Part shown: positions 25,790 to 34,640 of the stretch, piece by piece
Layout of the letters: every line of letters starts with the position of its first letter
Numbering within the stretch: position 1 is the stretch's first letter
Source: Actinoplanes octamycinicus
GTDB lineage: Bacteria; Actinomycetota; Actinomycetes; Mycobacteriales; Micromonosporaceae
Reading direction: 5' to 3'
Length of the DNA: 64,000 bases
Assembly (NCBI RefSeq): GCF_014205225.1
Contig: NZ_JACHNB010000001.1
Coordinates: 3,701,501 to 3,765,500, forward strand
The notes under the pieces: model-generated
Told to the model about the DNA's origin: nothing
The model's database searches: none
Seen by the model: only the letters and a program-made list of their open reading frames with translations
Program-made: the position numbers and the translations under genes

Positions 25790-26398
25790 TTACCGGGCGT
25801 AGTACTCGACGACAAGCTGCTCGTCGCAGAGCACCGGCACCTCGGCGCGCTGCGGCACCCGGATGACCGTGGTCCGCAGCTCCTCCAGGACGGTGGACAG
25901 GTAGGGCGCGGTCGGGCCGTCCAGGTGCGCACCGGTCGCCGCGATCTGGAACGGCGGCTTCTGCCGGCTCGACTCCCGCACCTCGATGACCTGGCCCGGC
26001 TTCAGCTTGTAGCCCGGCCGGTCCACCTTCTTGCCGTCCACCGTGAAGTGGCCGTGCACGACCAGCTGCCGGGCCTGGTAGATGGTCCGGGCCAGCCCGG
26101 CCCGGAACACGGTCGCGTCCAGCCGGCGCTCCAGCAGGGTGACCATGTTCTCGCCGGTCTTGCCCTCGGCTTGGTGCGCGGCGTCGTACGCGGCCCGCAT
26201 CTGGACCTCGCTGATGTTGTACTGGTGCCGCAGCCGCTGCTTCTCCAGCAGCCGGACCTGGTAGTCCGAGCTCTTGCGCCGGCCCCGGCCGTGCACGCCG
26301 GGCGGGAAGGGGCGCCGCTCGAAGTACTTCACGCACTTGCGGGTCAGCGGGATGCCGAGCGCCCGGGAGAGCTTCGCTTTGGGGCGAGAGTTGTTCAA
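25790..26398 (-). CDS. rpsD: 30S ribosomal protein S4, cysteine-poor (C-minus) type
   Basis: A 202-residue S4 (uS4), a primary 16S rRNA-binding protein. [54 protein letters not shown] and the S4 RNA-binding domain ([34 protein letters not shown]) are clear. The N-terminal CxxC...C...C metal site of the C-plus form is absent; only one Cys remains in that region. TTG at 26398 is chosen because AGGAGA lies 7-8 bp upstream and MNNSRPK matches the family start. It stands alone, away from the rpsM-rpsK-rpoA context, and its start faces an iron box (26418-26451). Confidence 0.93.
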   Translation of the reverse strand: MNNSRPKAKLSRALGIPLTRKCVKYFERRPFPPGVHGRGRRKSSDYQVRLLEKQRLRHQYNISEVQMRAAYDAAHQAEGKTGENMVTLLERRLDATVFRAGLARTIYQARQLVVHGHFTVDGKKVDRPGYKLKPGQVIEVRESSRQKPPFQIAATGAHLDGPTAPYLSTVLEELRTTVIRVPQRAEVPVLCDEQLVVEYYAR

Positions 26399-26417
26399 CG
26401 CGGATCTCCTGTTACGG

Positions 26418-26451
26418 TTAGCCTTGCCTAACTTAGGTAAGCCTAACCGGT
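26418..26451. promoter_or_regulatory. Tandem DtxR/IdeR-like iron boxes between rpsD and DUF2470
   Basis: TTAGGTAAGCCTAACCGGT (26433-26451) matches 16 of 19 positions of the IdeR/DmdR consensus TWAGGTWAGSCTWACCTWA. A second partial match, TTAGCCTTGCCTAACTTAG (26418-26436), fits about 14 of 19 and overlaps it with a 15-bp offset. The region fills the 70 bp between the divergent starts of rpsD (26398) and the DUF2470 gene (26469). An iron-loaded DtxR-family repressor bound here would block both genes. Confidence 0.65.
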
Positions 26452-26468
26452 GCCCGGAGGTGCTCGTC

Positions 26469-27194
26469 ATGCAACCCAGTCCCGCCGAGATCGCGCGAAC
26501 CCTCGCCGCCGGTCACCTGCCCGCCGTCGCCCACATCGCGTGTCACCCGGGGCCGCTGCCGATCCGCCACGTGACCGACGCGCAGGGCCGTCCGCTGCTG
26601 CTCGTGCCCTCGGAGAGCGCGCTGTCCACGGCGCTGCGCCCGCAGCCCGGCAATGACGACGCGGCCCTGGTCCTGGACATCCGGGACGTGCCGCCGATGG
26701 CCACGTCCCCGTCGATCGGCCGGGTCTGGGTGTCCGGCTGGGCGGCCCGGCTCACCGGCGACGAGGCCCGCGCGGCCGCGCTGGACTACGCCGACACCGA
26801 CGCCTGCGGCGACCTGCTGGACGTCGGCGGCAGCCAGACGCTCTACCGGATGGACGTGGCCGAGGTCCGCTTCGAGCGTGCCGAGCACCTGGTCGAGATC
26901 GACCCGGACGACTACGCCGAGGCGACCCCGGACCCGCTGCGCGCCGTCGAGTTCGACCTGATCGCCGACCTGGCCGACCACCACATGGGCGAGATGGGGG
27001 ACTATGTCCGCCGCCAGCTCGGCCCGGCCGCCCTGCCCGGCGACGAGCCCAGGGTGGTCCGGATGGACCGCTACGGCTTCGTGGTCCGGATGGGCGCCCG
27101 CAGCGCCCGCCTGGCCTTCCCGCGCCCGGTGACCGACCGCCACGACCTGGCCCACCTGCTGCACCCGATCCTCTGCCGCCGCTGCGCGGTGTAG
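26469..27194 (+). CDS. DUF2470 domain protein, probably iron-regulated
   Basis: A 241-residue protein. The N-terminal half ([38 protein letters not shown]) resembles a split-barrel, FMN/heme-utilisation type fold. The C-terminal DUF2470 domain shows [26 protein letters not shown] and [15 protein letters not shown]2470 is the C-terminal domain of HugZ-type heme-handling proteins, so heme or iron metabolism is likely. It ends in CRRCAV, a possible metal or redox site. ATG 26469 is preceded by GGAGG at 26456-26460, 18 bp past the iron box. A longer in-frame frame back to 26274 would be antisense to rpsD and is rejected. Confidence 0.8.
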   Translation: MQPSPAEIARTLAAGHLPAVAHIACHPGPLPIRHVTDAQGRPLLLVPSESALSTALRPQPGNDDAALVLDIRDVPPMATSPSIGRVWVSGWAARLTGDEARAAALDYADTDACGDLLDVGGSQTLYRMDVAEVRFERAEHLVEIDPDDYAEATPDPLRAVEFDLIADLADHHMGEMGDYVRRQLGPAALPGDEPRVVRMDRYGFVVRMGARSARLAFPRPVTDRHDLAHLLHPILCRRCAV

Positions 27195-27283
27195 CGCCAC
27201 CAGCTCGGGATCCCGTCCTGCCGCCACCGCCGGGATCCCGTTCACCCCGCCCGCCGGTGCCGCGGCGCGGCGGGGTAGCACGG

Positions 27284-27321
27284 AAAGGCGGGCGGCCCCG
27301 TGCCGGGGGCCGCCCGCCTTT
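27284..27321. terminator. Bidirectional terminator
   Basis: AAAGGCGGGCGGCCCC (27284-27299) pairs perfectly over 16 bp with 27306-27321, with a 6-nt loop. The ends give TTT on the plus strand and TTTCC on the minus strand. It sits between the DUF2470 gene (ends 27194) and the converging gene 27338-29287, 17 bp from the latter's stop. Confidence 0.85.
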
Positions 27322-27337
27322 CTCACATACTGGTCAG

Positions 27338-29287
27338 TTACAGGGAGAGAATCCGGTCCAGGAACTCCCGGTATCCCCGCATCGCCATCCGCATGCTCTC
27401 GGTGTCCGGCGTGCCGGTGCCGCGCAGCGGGTCGAGGTCGTCGCGCTCCGCCAGCAGCACCTCGGTCAGCTCGTTCACCGCGTCGGTGAGCAGGTCGTGC
27501 GCCCGGGTCAGCGCGTTCACCGGGTCGTCGACGAACTCCGCCTTCACCTCGTGCCAGGCGGCCCGGAAGTGCCGGGCGGCGTCCTCGTCCCAGATGGTGG
27601 CCCGGATGACCGTCTCCTCCTCGCCGGCCGGACCGGACTCGGCGGCGGCCTCGTCCTCCTCGGCCGGGGCCGAGCGGCGACCGGCGCGGCGGACCGGCTC
27701 GGCGTCCTCCAGGCTGGCCGAGCGGCGGGCGGCCGGGCGCGGCTCCTCGTCCGGCAGGTCGGCCGGGCCGCGGTGGCCGGCGCCGACCGAGACCCCGGTC
27801 AGACCGGACTCCGGGTACGGCTGGAAGTCCAGCGGCGGCGGCGTCACCGAACCGGGCTGCGGCGCGACCGGACCGGCCGGGGTGACCGAGGCGACCCCGA
27901 ACGCGTCACCGGACCGGCCCAGGCTGTACCCGGTGGTGGCCGGCGAGCCGAAGGCGAACCCGGTGTCCGGCGCCGGCGGCAGGTCGGCCGGGGTGCGGGA
28001 GGCCGGGATCTGCGGCGGCAGCGCCGGGAAGGTCAGGTCGGGCATCGGCACCGAGGCGGAACCGGTGGCCGGGGCCGGCGGGGCCGGGGAGACCGGCGCG
28101 GCGGACGCGGCCGGGTCGGCCGGCGCCTCGGCGGTGTGGTCCGGCTGGCCGGAGACCGGCTCCAGGGTGCCGGCCGGGTGGTCCGGGGTGAAGTCGGTGG
28201 GCAGGTACGGCGCGGGCGCGTAGCCGGGCGACACCGGGGCGCCGGAGACCGGACCGGCCGGGCCGCCGGACGTGGGCGGCGGCACCGGGACCGAGGCCCA
28301 GCCGGCCGCGACCCGGCCCTCCGCCGGGCTCGCCTCGGCCGCCTCGCCGGACGCCGCCTCGCCGAGCGGGCTGTCCGTCGCCGGCGCCTCGTCCGGGCCC
28401 GGCGCGTCGCCGGCCTGTGCGTAGCCGGGGGCTCCTGCCCGTCCGTTCATGTCCTCACGTCCGTTCTCGTCGCGTGGTCCCGCCTCGTCGGCGGCGTCCT
28501 GCCCGGCCTCCGGCGACGCGTCGGCCACCGGCTCGTCCGCCGGCGGCGCGCCGGTGGACTCCTCGTCGGCCGATGGCTCGGCGACTTGAGCATCGCCGGG
28601 CTCGGCGACCTCGGTCCCCTCCGCGGCCGATGACTCCGCCTCGGCGGGACGCCCGTTGACGCCCGCGGGCGCGTCCGGTTGCCGGCCGCCGAAGAGGAAG
28701 CGCCCGGTGCCGCCGAGCCGGAATCCCCCGAAAGAGGTCTCCCGTCCCGGTGTTTCGGCCTCGGGCCCCTGGGACTCTACGTCCTGGCCAGGCTCGGGCT
28801 CGTGGTCCGAAGGGGCCGAGTGATCAGGATCGCCGTGCCGGGACCGGGCCGACGGGATGCCGCCGCGGTCGCCCCGGCCCGGGCCGGGGCCCCGGCCGGC
28901 CGCCCGGTTCAGCCCGAACGGATCGCTGCCCGGCAGGTCACCCGGGTTGCCGTGGAAGCCGTTGGCCTCCGCCGGGCCGTGCGGCCCGCGGGCCGACGCG
29001 ACCGGGGCCGACCCGGCCGCCCCGCGCGGGCCGAACGGCAGCGAGGACCCGGTCAGCAGGTCGGTGGGAAGCGGTGGGAGCCCGGCTTCCAGCGGGTTCG
29101 CCGCGCGGCGCGAGCCGAGCGACACCATCTCCGGCTCCGGCTCCGCCACCCGCTCGGGGTCCTCGGCGGGTGGCAGGTAGGCGGAGGGCAGGTAGGTCGA
29201 CTCGGCATCCGCATCCGGACGAACCTGCCAGAATCGGGCGAGCCCGGGTGTGGGCCGGTTGTTGTCGGGGCTGGAGGTCGACTCCAT
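27338..29287 (-). CDS. Pro/Ala/Gly-rich hypothetical protein with conserved C-terminal domain
   Basis: A 649-residue protein, almost entirely low-complexity (Pro, Ala, Glu, Gly, Asp), with no signal peptide or membrane helix visible. Only the last 90 residues look folded: VIRATIWDEDAARHFRAAWHEVKAEFVDDP then NALTRAHDLLTDAVNELTEVLLAERDDL and MAMRGYREFLDRILSL. This resembles a C-terminal domain of many actinobacterial hypothetical proteins. Function unknown; the long disordered part suggests a scaffold or regulatory role. ATG 29287 (MESTSSPDNN) has GGAG 10 bp upstream; an ATG at 29320 is possible. It is divergent from hisI. Confidence 0.8.
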   Translation of the reverse strand: MESTSSPDNNRPTPGLARFWQVRPDADAESTYLPSAYLPPAEDPERVAEPEPEMVSLGSRRAANPLEAGLPPLPTDLLTGSSLPFGPRGAAGSAPVASARGPHGPAEANGFHGNPGDLPGSDPFGLNRAAGRGPGPGRGDRGGIPSARSRHGDPDHSAPSDHEPEPGQDVESQGPEAETPGRETSFGGFRLGGTGRFLFGGRQPDAPAGVNGRPAEAESSAAEGTEVAEPGDAQVAEPSADEESTGAPPADEPVADASPEAGQDAADEAGPRDENGREDMNGRAGAPGYAQAGDAPGPDEAPATDSPLGEAASGEAAEASPAEGRVAAGWASVPVPPPTSGGPAGPVSGAPVSPGYAPAPYLPTDFTPDHPAGTLEPVSGQPDHTAEAPADPAASAAPVSPAPPAPATGSASVPMPDLTFPALPPQIPASRTPADLPPAPDTGFAFGSPATTGYSLGRSGDAFGVASVTPAGPVAPQPGSVTPPPLDFQPYPESGLTGVSVGAGHRGPADLPDEEPRPAARRSASLEDAEPVRRAGRRSAPAEEDEAAAESGPAGEEETVIRATIWDEDAARHFRAAWHEVKAEFVDDPVNALTRAHDLLTDAVNELTEVLLAERDDLDPLRGTGTPDTESMRMAMRGYREFLDRILSL

Positions 29288-29485
29288 CGGTGAACCACTC
29301 CCGTCGCGAGGCGCGCCCACCGGGGTTACCTGGAGCTGCGCAGACGCACCGGCGGGCGGGCGCCGGGCATGTCAGGCAGGTACGGCGCCCCGCCGACGGT
29401 ACCCATCCGATCGGCCGGGCGCATCCCCTGTGACCGGATCGTGGGCCCTCGACCGGTGCTCCGGCGGATGCGGGAGAATCGCTGC

Positions 29486-29851
29486 GTGCCCGTATCTGAT
29501 GCAGAGACGTCCCTCGACGCGGCGATCGCCGCCCGGCTCAAGCGCACCCCCGACGGCCTGGTCGCCGCGATCGTCCAGGAGCACGGCACCGGGGAGGTGC
29601 TGATGCTGGCCTGGATGGACGCCGAGGCGCTGCACCGGACGCTGACCACCGGCCGGGCCACGTACTGGTCGCGCAGCCGGCAGGAGTACTGGGTGAAGGG
29701 CGCCACCTCGGGCCACCACCAGCAGGTGCGGCGGGTGGCGCTGGACTGCGACGGCGACGCGCTGCTGGTCACCGTCGAGCAGACCGGCGCGGCCTGCCAC
29801 ACCGGGGCGCACAACTGCTTCTTCGACGAGTTGCCTGTGGAGGGTCAGTGA
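29486..29851 (+). CDS. hisI: Phosphoribosyl-AMP cyclohydrolase
   Basis: It opens the adenine ring of PR-AMP in histidine synthesis and depends on zinc and magnesium. 121 residues, monofunctional (no HisE fused). Motifs: [53 protein letters not shown] (metal-binding His-His and DCDGD) and the zinc cysteines in [16 protein letters not shown] 29486 is chosen because similarity starts there; GAGAAT at 29473-29478 could be a -10 for a leaderless transcript. Its stop overlaps trpE by 4 bp. It is separated from hisF by 17.8 kb. Confidence 0.94.
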   Translation: MPVSDAETSLDAAIAARLKRTPDGLVAAIVQEHGTGEVLMLAWMDAEALHRTLTTGRATYWSRSRQEYWVKGATSGHHQQVRRVALDCDGDALLVTVEQTGAACHTGAHNCFFDELPVEGQ

Positions 29852-31356
29852 CCAGCGGAGCGACCTTTCCCGACGAGGCGGCGTTCGTCCGGATGCGGCG
29901 ACGGGTGGTCCCGGTCACCCGCAAGCTGCTGGCCGACGGCGAGACCCCGGTCGGCGTCTACACCAAACTGGCCGGTGGCCCGGGCACCTTCCTGCTGGAG
30001 TCGGCCGAGCAGGGGCTGGCCTGGTCGCGCTACTCCTTCGTGGGGGTGCGCAGCGCCGCCACCCTGGTCGAGAGGGACGGTCAGGCGCACTGGCTCGGCG
30101 CCCCGCCGGACGGGGTGCCGCACGACGGTGACCCGGTGGTCGCGCTGCGCGAGACGGTGGCCGCGCTGACCGGTGGCGACGCGCCGGACGCCGATCTTCC
30201 CCCGCTCACCGGCGGCATGGTCGGCTACTTGGCGTACGACCTGGTCCGCCGCTTCGAACGGCTGCCCGCCACCACCGCCGACGACCTGCGCCTGCCCGAG
30301 CTGGGCATGATGCTCGCCACCGACCTGGTGGTGCTCGACCACCACGACGGCTCGGCGCTGCTGGTCGCCAACGCGGTGCTCGCCGAGGACGCCGACGAGC
30401 AGGCCCGCCGGGCCGCCTACCACCACGCGGTCGGCCGGCTCGACGCGATGACCACGGCGCTGTCCCGGCCCACCCCGCCGATGGTCTCCACGGTGGAGCG
30501 CCGGCCGGCCGGCGAGCCGGTCAGCCGGACCGCCCCGGGCGACTATCAGAAGGCGGTGGAGCAGGCCAAGGAGGCGATCCGGGCCGGCGAGTGCTTCCAA
30601 ATCGTGGTCGGCCAGCGGTTCGAGCGGCCCACCGACGCGAACGCGCTGGACATCTACCGGGTGCTCCGGGCCACCAACCCGAGCCCGTACATGTACCTGC
30701 TCCGGTTCGACGACTTCGACATCGTCGGCTCCTCGCCGGAGGCACACCTCAAGGTCAGCGCCAACCGGACCGCGCTGCTGCACCCGATCGCCGGCACCCG
30801 CTGGCGGGGCGCCACCCCGGAGCAGGACGCCGCGCTCGCCGCCGAGCTGCTCGCCGACCCGAAGGAGCGCTCCGAGCACGTCATGCTGGTCGACCTGGGC
30901 CGCAACGACCTGGGCCGGGTCTGCGAGCCGGGCAGTGTGGAGGTTCCGGAGTTCGCCCGGATCGAGCGGTACAGCCACGTCATGCACATCGTGTCCACCG
31001 TGGTCGGCCGGCTGCGCGCGGACCGGACCGCGTTCGACGCGCTGGCCGCGACGTTCCCGGCCGGCACCCTGTCCGGCGCGCCCAAGGTCCGGGCCATGGA
31101 GATCATCGAGGAGCTGGAGCCAACCCGGCGCGGGCTGTACGGCGGCACGGTCGGCTACTTCGGCTTCGCCGGCGACATGGACATGGCGATCGCGATCCGG
31201 ACCGCGCTGGTCAAGGACGGGGTGGCCTATGTGGGCGCGGGCGCCGGCATCGTGGCCGACTCCGACCCGGCCGCCGAGGAGCAGGAGACCCGGAACAAGG
31301 CGGCGGCGGTGCTGGCCGCGATCGCCGCGGCCGAGACCCTGCGCGCCGCGCGATGA
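29848..31356 (+). CDS. trpE: Anthranilate synthase component I
   Basis: It makes anthranilate from chorismate with ammonia from the TrpG glutaminase, which is not in this window. 502 residues. Chorismate-binding motifs: [73 protein letters not shown] and [17 protein letters not shown]. The N-terminal [18 protein letters not shown] fits the feedback (Trp-binding) region. The GTG at 29848 overlaps hisI by 4 bp, so histidine and tryptophan genes are coupled. Confidence 0.95.
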   Translation: MTSGATFPDEAAFVRMRRRVVPVTRKLLADGETPVGVYTKLAGGPGTFLLESAEQGLAWSRYSFVGVRSAATLVERDGQAHWLGAPPDGVPHDGDPVVALRETVAALTGGDAPDADLPPLTGGMVGYLAYDLVRRFERLPATTADDLRLPELGMMLATDLVVLDHHDGSALLVANAVLAEDADEQARRAAYHHAVGRLDAMTTALSRPTPPMVSTVERRPAGEPVSRTAPGDYQKAVEQAKEAIRAGECFQIVVGQRFERPTDANALDIYRVLRATNPSPYMYLLRFDDFDIVGSSPEAHLKVSANRTALLHPIAGTRWRGATPEQDAALAAELLADPKERSEHVMLVDLGRNDLGRVCEPGSVEVPEFARIERYSHVMHIVSTVVGRLRADRTAFDALAATFPAGTLSGAPKVRAMEIIEELEPTRRGLYGGTVGYFGFAGDMDMAIAIRTALVKDGVAYVGAGAGIVADSDPAAEEQETRNKAAAVLAAIAAAETLRAAR

Positions 31357-31871
31357 GCCGCCGGTCGCACGTCGCCGCGATCATGGCCTGCCTGGCCGGC
31401 GCCGGGCTGACCCTCTACGCGGTCACCCGCACGTGGTCGCGGACCGTCGAGCACCGCCCCGGGCTGTCCGATCTGACCACCGTCCGGACCGGTGCCGACG
31501 CGCAGCCCTGGCTGATCGGCCTGGCCGTGGTGGCGCTGGCCGGGGCCGGCGCGCTGCTGGCCACCAAGGGGCTGGCCCGGCGGGTGCTGGGCGGCGTGCT
31601 GGCCGCGACCGGCGCCGGGATCGTGGCCGGGGCGCTGCTGGCCCGCACCGGCACCACGCTCTGGCCGGTGGCGGCGGTGCTGGGCGGCGTCGCGGTGATG
31701 GTGGGCGGCGTGTTGGCCGTCCGGCACGGGCACGAGTGGGCGGCGATGTCGGCGCGGTACGAGCGGAAGCCGCGGGTGCCCGCCGAGCGGGCTCCGGCCG
31801 ACGAGCTGGCGCCGGCCGACAACCGGGCGGCCTGGGACGCGCTCGACCGCGGGGACGATCCGACCGCTTAG
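31353..31871 (+). CDS. Trp-associated membrane protein, TIGR02234 family
   Basis: A 172-residue membrane protein with about four helices: an N-terminal helix (AAIMACLAGAGLTLYAVTRTW), WLIGLAVVALAGAGALLA, VLGGVLAATGAGIVAGALLA and LWPVAAVLGGVAVMVGGVLAV. A hydrophilic tail ends AAWDALDRGDDPT. The family occurs in actinobacteria next to trpE and trpC, and its function is unknown. The ATG overlaps the trpE stop by 4 bp. The tail W-x-A-L-D-x-G-D-D-P-T is typical of this family. Confidence 0.87.
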   Translation: MSRRSHVAAIMACLAGAGLTLYAVTRTWSRTVEHRPGLSDLTTVRTGADAQPWLIGLAVVALAGAGALLATKGLARRVLGGVLAATGAGIVAGALLARTGTTLWPVAAVLGGVAVMVGGVLAVRHGHEWAAMSARYERKPRVPAERAPADELAPADNRAAWDALDRGDDPTA

Positions 31872-31934
31872 CGGAGTTTTCGCGGCATCAGCGGAGCGGC
31901 GCCGCGGGACCTGGATCCGTGACAGCCGGCTCGC

Positions 31935-32222
31935 TCAGCGCGCCGGGGCGACCGAGCCACGAGCCCGGCGGCGGGCGGCGGCAACCGTCCGCCGCGGGCT
32001 GGTGGCGACGATGGCGGCGACGGCCCGGCTGGTCTCGGCGCGGGCCTCGGCCCGGGCCCGGTCGGCCTGGATGGCGGACCAGGCGTTGTCCCGCGCGGTA
32101 CGCACGTTGTCCGAGCCCACCACCGCCCGCTGGACGCCGGTCACGACGTCCGCCGCGATGGCGACGAGGGTCCGCGAGACCTCGGCGAAACCCGCTGCTT
32201 GAGGACTCTGGTCAGTGGCCAT
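31935..32222 (-). CDS. Small alanine/arginine-rich hypothetical protein
   Basis: A 95-residue product beginning MATDQSPQAAGFAEVSRTLV. It is Ala/Arg/Val-rich and likely helical throughout (VVTGVQRAVVGSDNVRTARDNAWSAIQADRARAEARAE), with a very basic C-terminus (RRTVAAARRRARG). No known domain recognised; the composition would suit a small nucleic-acid-associated helical protein, which is a guess. GGAG 9 bp before the ATG supports the start. It is transcribed against the trp genes, in the gap between the TIGR02234 gene and trpC. Confidence 0.55.
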   Translation of the reverse strand: MATDQSPQAAGFAEVSRTLVAIAADVVTGVQRAVVGSDNVRTARDNAWSAIQADRARAEARAETSRAVAAIVATSPRRTVAAARRRARGSVAPAR

Positions 32223-32541
32223 TGGTCGACTCCGCATCATCGTCCGGGTGGCGGCGCCGTCGACGCCGTGGACAAGTTTGCCCGAGTGACAGGATGCCGG
32301 AGTCGTATTTCCGCACGGTGACACGTACGTCAACGCAGGGTGGTGTCGGCCGTTCGGCGGAGGTGCCCCAGCACAACGGGGGGATGGCCGTTCGCCCGAT
32401 GTGAGAGAACTGACATGCGGGCCGGGCAGCCTGGCATTATGCCCCAGCCCAACTCGTGAGGCGCGCCATACCCCGGAGGGCCGGTGACCGGCCGGACCTC
32501 CTAGCATCGGGCCGAAGACACCCGGAGAGGGGAGTCATTAC
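32223..32541. other. Intergenic region between the 31935 gene and trpC
   Basis: This 319-bp interval holds the probable trpC promoter and palindrome (32479-32507). I looked for a Trp-rich leader peptide, a T-box and an attenuator. The short frames present (for example at 32383 and 32414) have no tryptophan codons, and I see no T-box. No gene is supported. Confidence 0.5.
32479..32507 (+). promoter_or_regulatory. trpC promoter with palindromic candidate operator
   Basis: GGCCGGT-G-ACCGGCC (32479-32493) is a perfect palindrome ending 8 bp before a -10-like TAGCAT (32502-32507). Transcription would begin near 32514, giving a 28-nt leader with the ribosome-binding site GAGAGGGGAG before the trpC GTG at 32542. 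The palindrome would sit in the core promoter, where a repressor could act. Confidence 0.4.
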
Positions 32542-33402
32542 GTGACATCCGATGAGCAGGCGGAAGCGGGCGCTGGCGGCCCCGCGCGGCCGCAGAACGT
32601 ACTCGAGGAGATCCTCGCCGGTGTGCGCGAGGACGTAGCGGCACGTCAGGAGGCGACGCCGCTGGAAAAGGTGCGGGAGCTCGCCGCGGCGGCGCCGCCC
32701 GCGATCGACGCGTACGCCGCGCTGCGCAAGCCCGGCGTGGCGGTGATCGCCGAGGTGAAGCGGGCGTCCCCGTCGAAGGGTGCGCTCGCCGACATCCCCG
32801 ACCCCGCCGAGCTGGCCGGGGAGTACGCGGCCGGCGGCGCCCGGTGCATCAGCGTGCTCACCGAGGGCCGGTGGTTCGGCGGTTCGCTGGACGACCTGGT
32901 CGCGGTGCGCGCCTCGGTCAAGGTGCCGGTGCTGCGCAAGGACTTCGTGGTCTCCAGCTACCAGGTGCACGAAGCCCGGGCGCACGGCGCCGACATGGTG
33001 CTGCTGATCGTCGCCGCGCTGGAGCAGAACGCGCTGGTCGGCCTCCTGGAGCGGATCGAGTCGCTGGGCATGACCGCCCTCGTCGAGGTGCACAACGAGG
33101 AGGAGGCGGACCGGGCGCTCGAGGCGAACGCGAAGGTGATCGGGGTGAACGCCCGCGACCTGCGCACCCTGGAGGTGGACCGGTCGGTCTTCGAGCGGAT
33201 CGCCCCGGGCCTCCCGCAGAACGTCGTGAAGATCGCCGAGTCCGGTGTCCGCGGCCCGCACGACCTGATCCGGTACGCCTCGGCCGGCGCCGACGCGGTG
33301 CTGGTCGGCGAGGGCCTGGTGACCCAGAAGTCGCCGCGTGACGCGGTGGCCGAGCTGGTCAACGCCGGCAACCACCCGGCGACGCCGAGGCCGGTCCGAT
33401 GA
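32542..33402 (+). CDS. trpC: Indole-3-glycerol-phosphate synthase
   Basis: It converts CdRP to indole-3-glycerol phosphate. The 286-residue barrel shows [31 protein letters not shown] with the catalytic Glu/Lys, [27 protein letters not shown] with the general-acid Lys, IGVNARDL and VKIAESGV. It is not fused to TrpF. About 20 poorly conserved residues precede the family start, but the GTG at 32542 has the better ribosome-binding site. Its stop overlaps trpB by 4 bp. Confidence 0.95.
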   Translation: MTSDEQAEAGAGGPARPQNVLEEILAGVREDVAARQEATPLEKVRELAAAAPPAIDAYAALRKPGVAVIAEVKRASPSKGALADIPDPAELAGEYAAGGARCISVLTEGRWFGGSLDDLVAVRASVKVPVLRKDFVVSSYQVHEARAHGADMVLLIVAALEQNALVGLLERIESLGMTALVEVHNEEEADRALEANAKVIGVNARDLRTLEVDRSVFERIAPGLPQNVVKIAESGVRGPHDLIRYASAGADAVLVGEGLVTQKSPRDAVAELVNAGNHPATPRPVR

Positions 33403-34640
33403 CCGCGCCGGCCGTGCCGGACCTCGCTGGGCACTTCGGGAAGTACGGTGGCCGGTTCGTCCCGGAGGCGCTGATCAAGGCCCTGGACGAACTGGACGCC
33501 GCGTACCGGTCGGCCAAGACGGACCCGGAGTTCCAGGCGCAGTTCAAGGACCTGCTGCTGAACTACGCGGGCACCCCGTCGCTGCTCTACCGGGCGGCCC
33601 GGCTGTCCGAGAAGCTGGGCGCGGACATCTGGCTCAAGCGCGAGGACCTGAACCACACGGGCGCCCACAAGGTGCGCAACGTGCTCGGCCAGGCGCTGCT
33701 CGCCAAGCGGATGGGCAAGCCCCGGGTGATCGCCGAGACCGGCGCCGGCCAGCACGGTGTGGCCAGCGCCACCGCAGCCGCCCTGCTCGACCTCGAGTGC
33801 GTGGTCTACATGGGCGAGATGGACACCGAGCGGCAGGCGCTCAACGTGGCCCGGATGCGGATGCTCGGCGCCACCGTGGTGCCGGTGACCAACGGGTCGC
33901 GCACCCTCAAGGACGCGCTGAACGAGGCGCTGCGCGACTGGGTCTCCACCGTCGACACCACGCACTACCTGCTCGGCACCGCGGCCGGTCCGCACCCGTT
34001 CCCGGAGCTGGTCCGGGACTTCGTCGGCGGGATCGGCGTCGAGGCCCGGCAGCAGTGCCTGGACCAGCTCGGCCGGCTGCCGGACGCGGTCGCGGCCTGC
34101 GTCGGCGGCGGCTCCAACGCGATCGGCATCTTCCACGCCTTCGTCCCGGACGAGAGCGTCCGGCTGTTCGGCTTCGAGGCCGGCGGCGACGGCGTGGCGA
34201 CCGGCCGGCACGCGGCGTCGATCACCGGCGGCTCGGTCGGCGTGCTGCACGGCAACCGGACCTACCTGCTGCAGGACGAGGACGGGCAGACCATCGAGTC
34301 GCACTCGATCTCGGCCGGCCTGGACTACCCGGGCGTCGGCCCGGAGCACGCCTGGCTGCACGACACCGGGCGGGCGACCTACGAGCCGGTCACCGACGCC
34401 GAGGCGATGGCCGCGTTCCAGCTGCTCTGCCGGACCGAGGGGATCATCCCGGCGATCGAGAGCTCGCACGCCCTGGCCGGCGCCGCGAAGATCGCCCCGC
34501 GGCTGCGCGAGGAGCTGGGCCGGACCCCGACCATCGTGATCAACCTGTCCGGGCGTGGCGACAAGGACGTGCACACCGCCGGCGCCTACTTCGGCATCCT
34601 CGACCCGGTCGAGACCGTCGTCCCCGGGGAGAACACGTGA
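33399..34640 (+). CDS. trpB: Tryptophan synthase beta subunit
   Basis: PLP enzyme condensing indole with serine. 413 residues. [16 protein letters not shown] is the start block. [24 protein letters not shown] contains the PLP Lys91. [14 protein letters not shown] binds the serine carboxylate, and [13 protein letters not shown] binds the PLP phosphate. [13 protein letters not shown] is typical of the TrpB1 type that pairs with TrpA. It overlaps trpC and trpA by 4 bp each, so the subunits are coupled. Confidence 0.97.
   Translation: MTAPAVPDLAGHFGKYGGRFVPEALIKALDELDAAYRSAKTDPEFQAQFKDLLLNYAGTPSLLYRAARLSEKLGADIWLKREDLNHTGAHKVRNVLGQALLAKRMGKPRVIAETGAGQHGVASATAAALLDLECVVYMGEMDTERQALNVARMRMLGATVVPVTNGSRTLKDALNEALRDWVSTVDTTHYLLGTAAGPHPFPELVRDFVGGIGVEARQQCLDQLGRLPDAVAACVGGGSNAIGIFHAFVPDESVRLFGFEAGGDGVATGRHAASITGGSVGVLHGNRTYLLQDEDGQTIESHSISAGLDYPGVGPEHAWLHDTGRATYEPVTDAEAMAAFQLLCRTEGIIPAIESSHALAGAAKIAPRLREELGRTPTIVINLSGRGDKDVHTAGAYFGILDPVETVVPGENT

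Noticed and set aside
26274..26468. N-terminal extension of the DUF2470 protein
   Set aside because: It would be antisense to the start of rpsD and cross the iron box; the ATG at 26469 has a GGAGG site.
12308..29287. Secondary-metabolite gene cluster
   Set aside because: The acyl-CoA ligase, exporter and regulators are not accompanied by polyketide, peptide synthetase, terpene or RiPP core genes.
11717..29485. Integrated prophage or integrative element
   Set aside because: No integrase, transposase, phage gene, attachment-site duplication or tRNA boundary was found; the genes look like ordinary accessory genes.
32223..32541. Trp-rich leader peptide, attenuator or T-box before trpC
   Set aside because: The short frames contain no tryptophan codons and no T-box elements or terminator hairpin were found.
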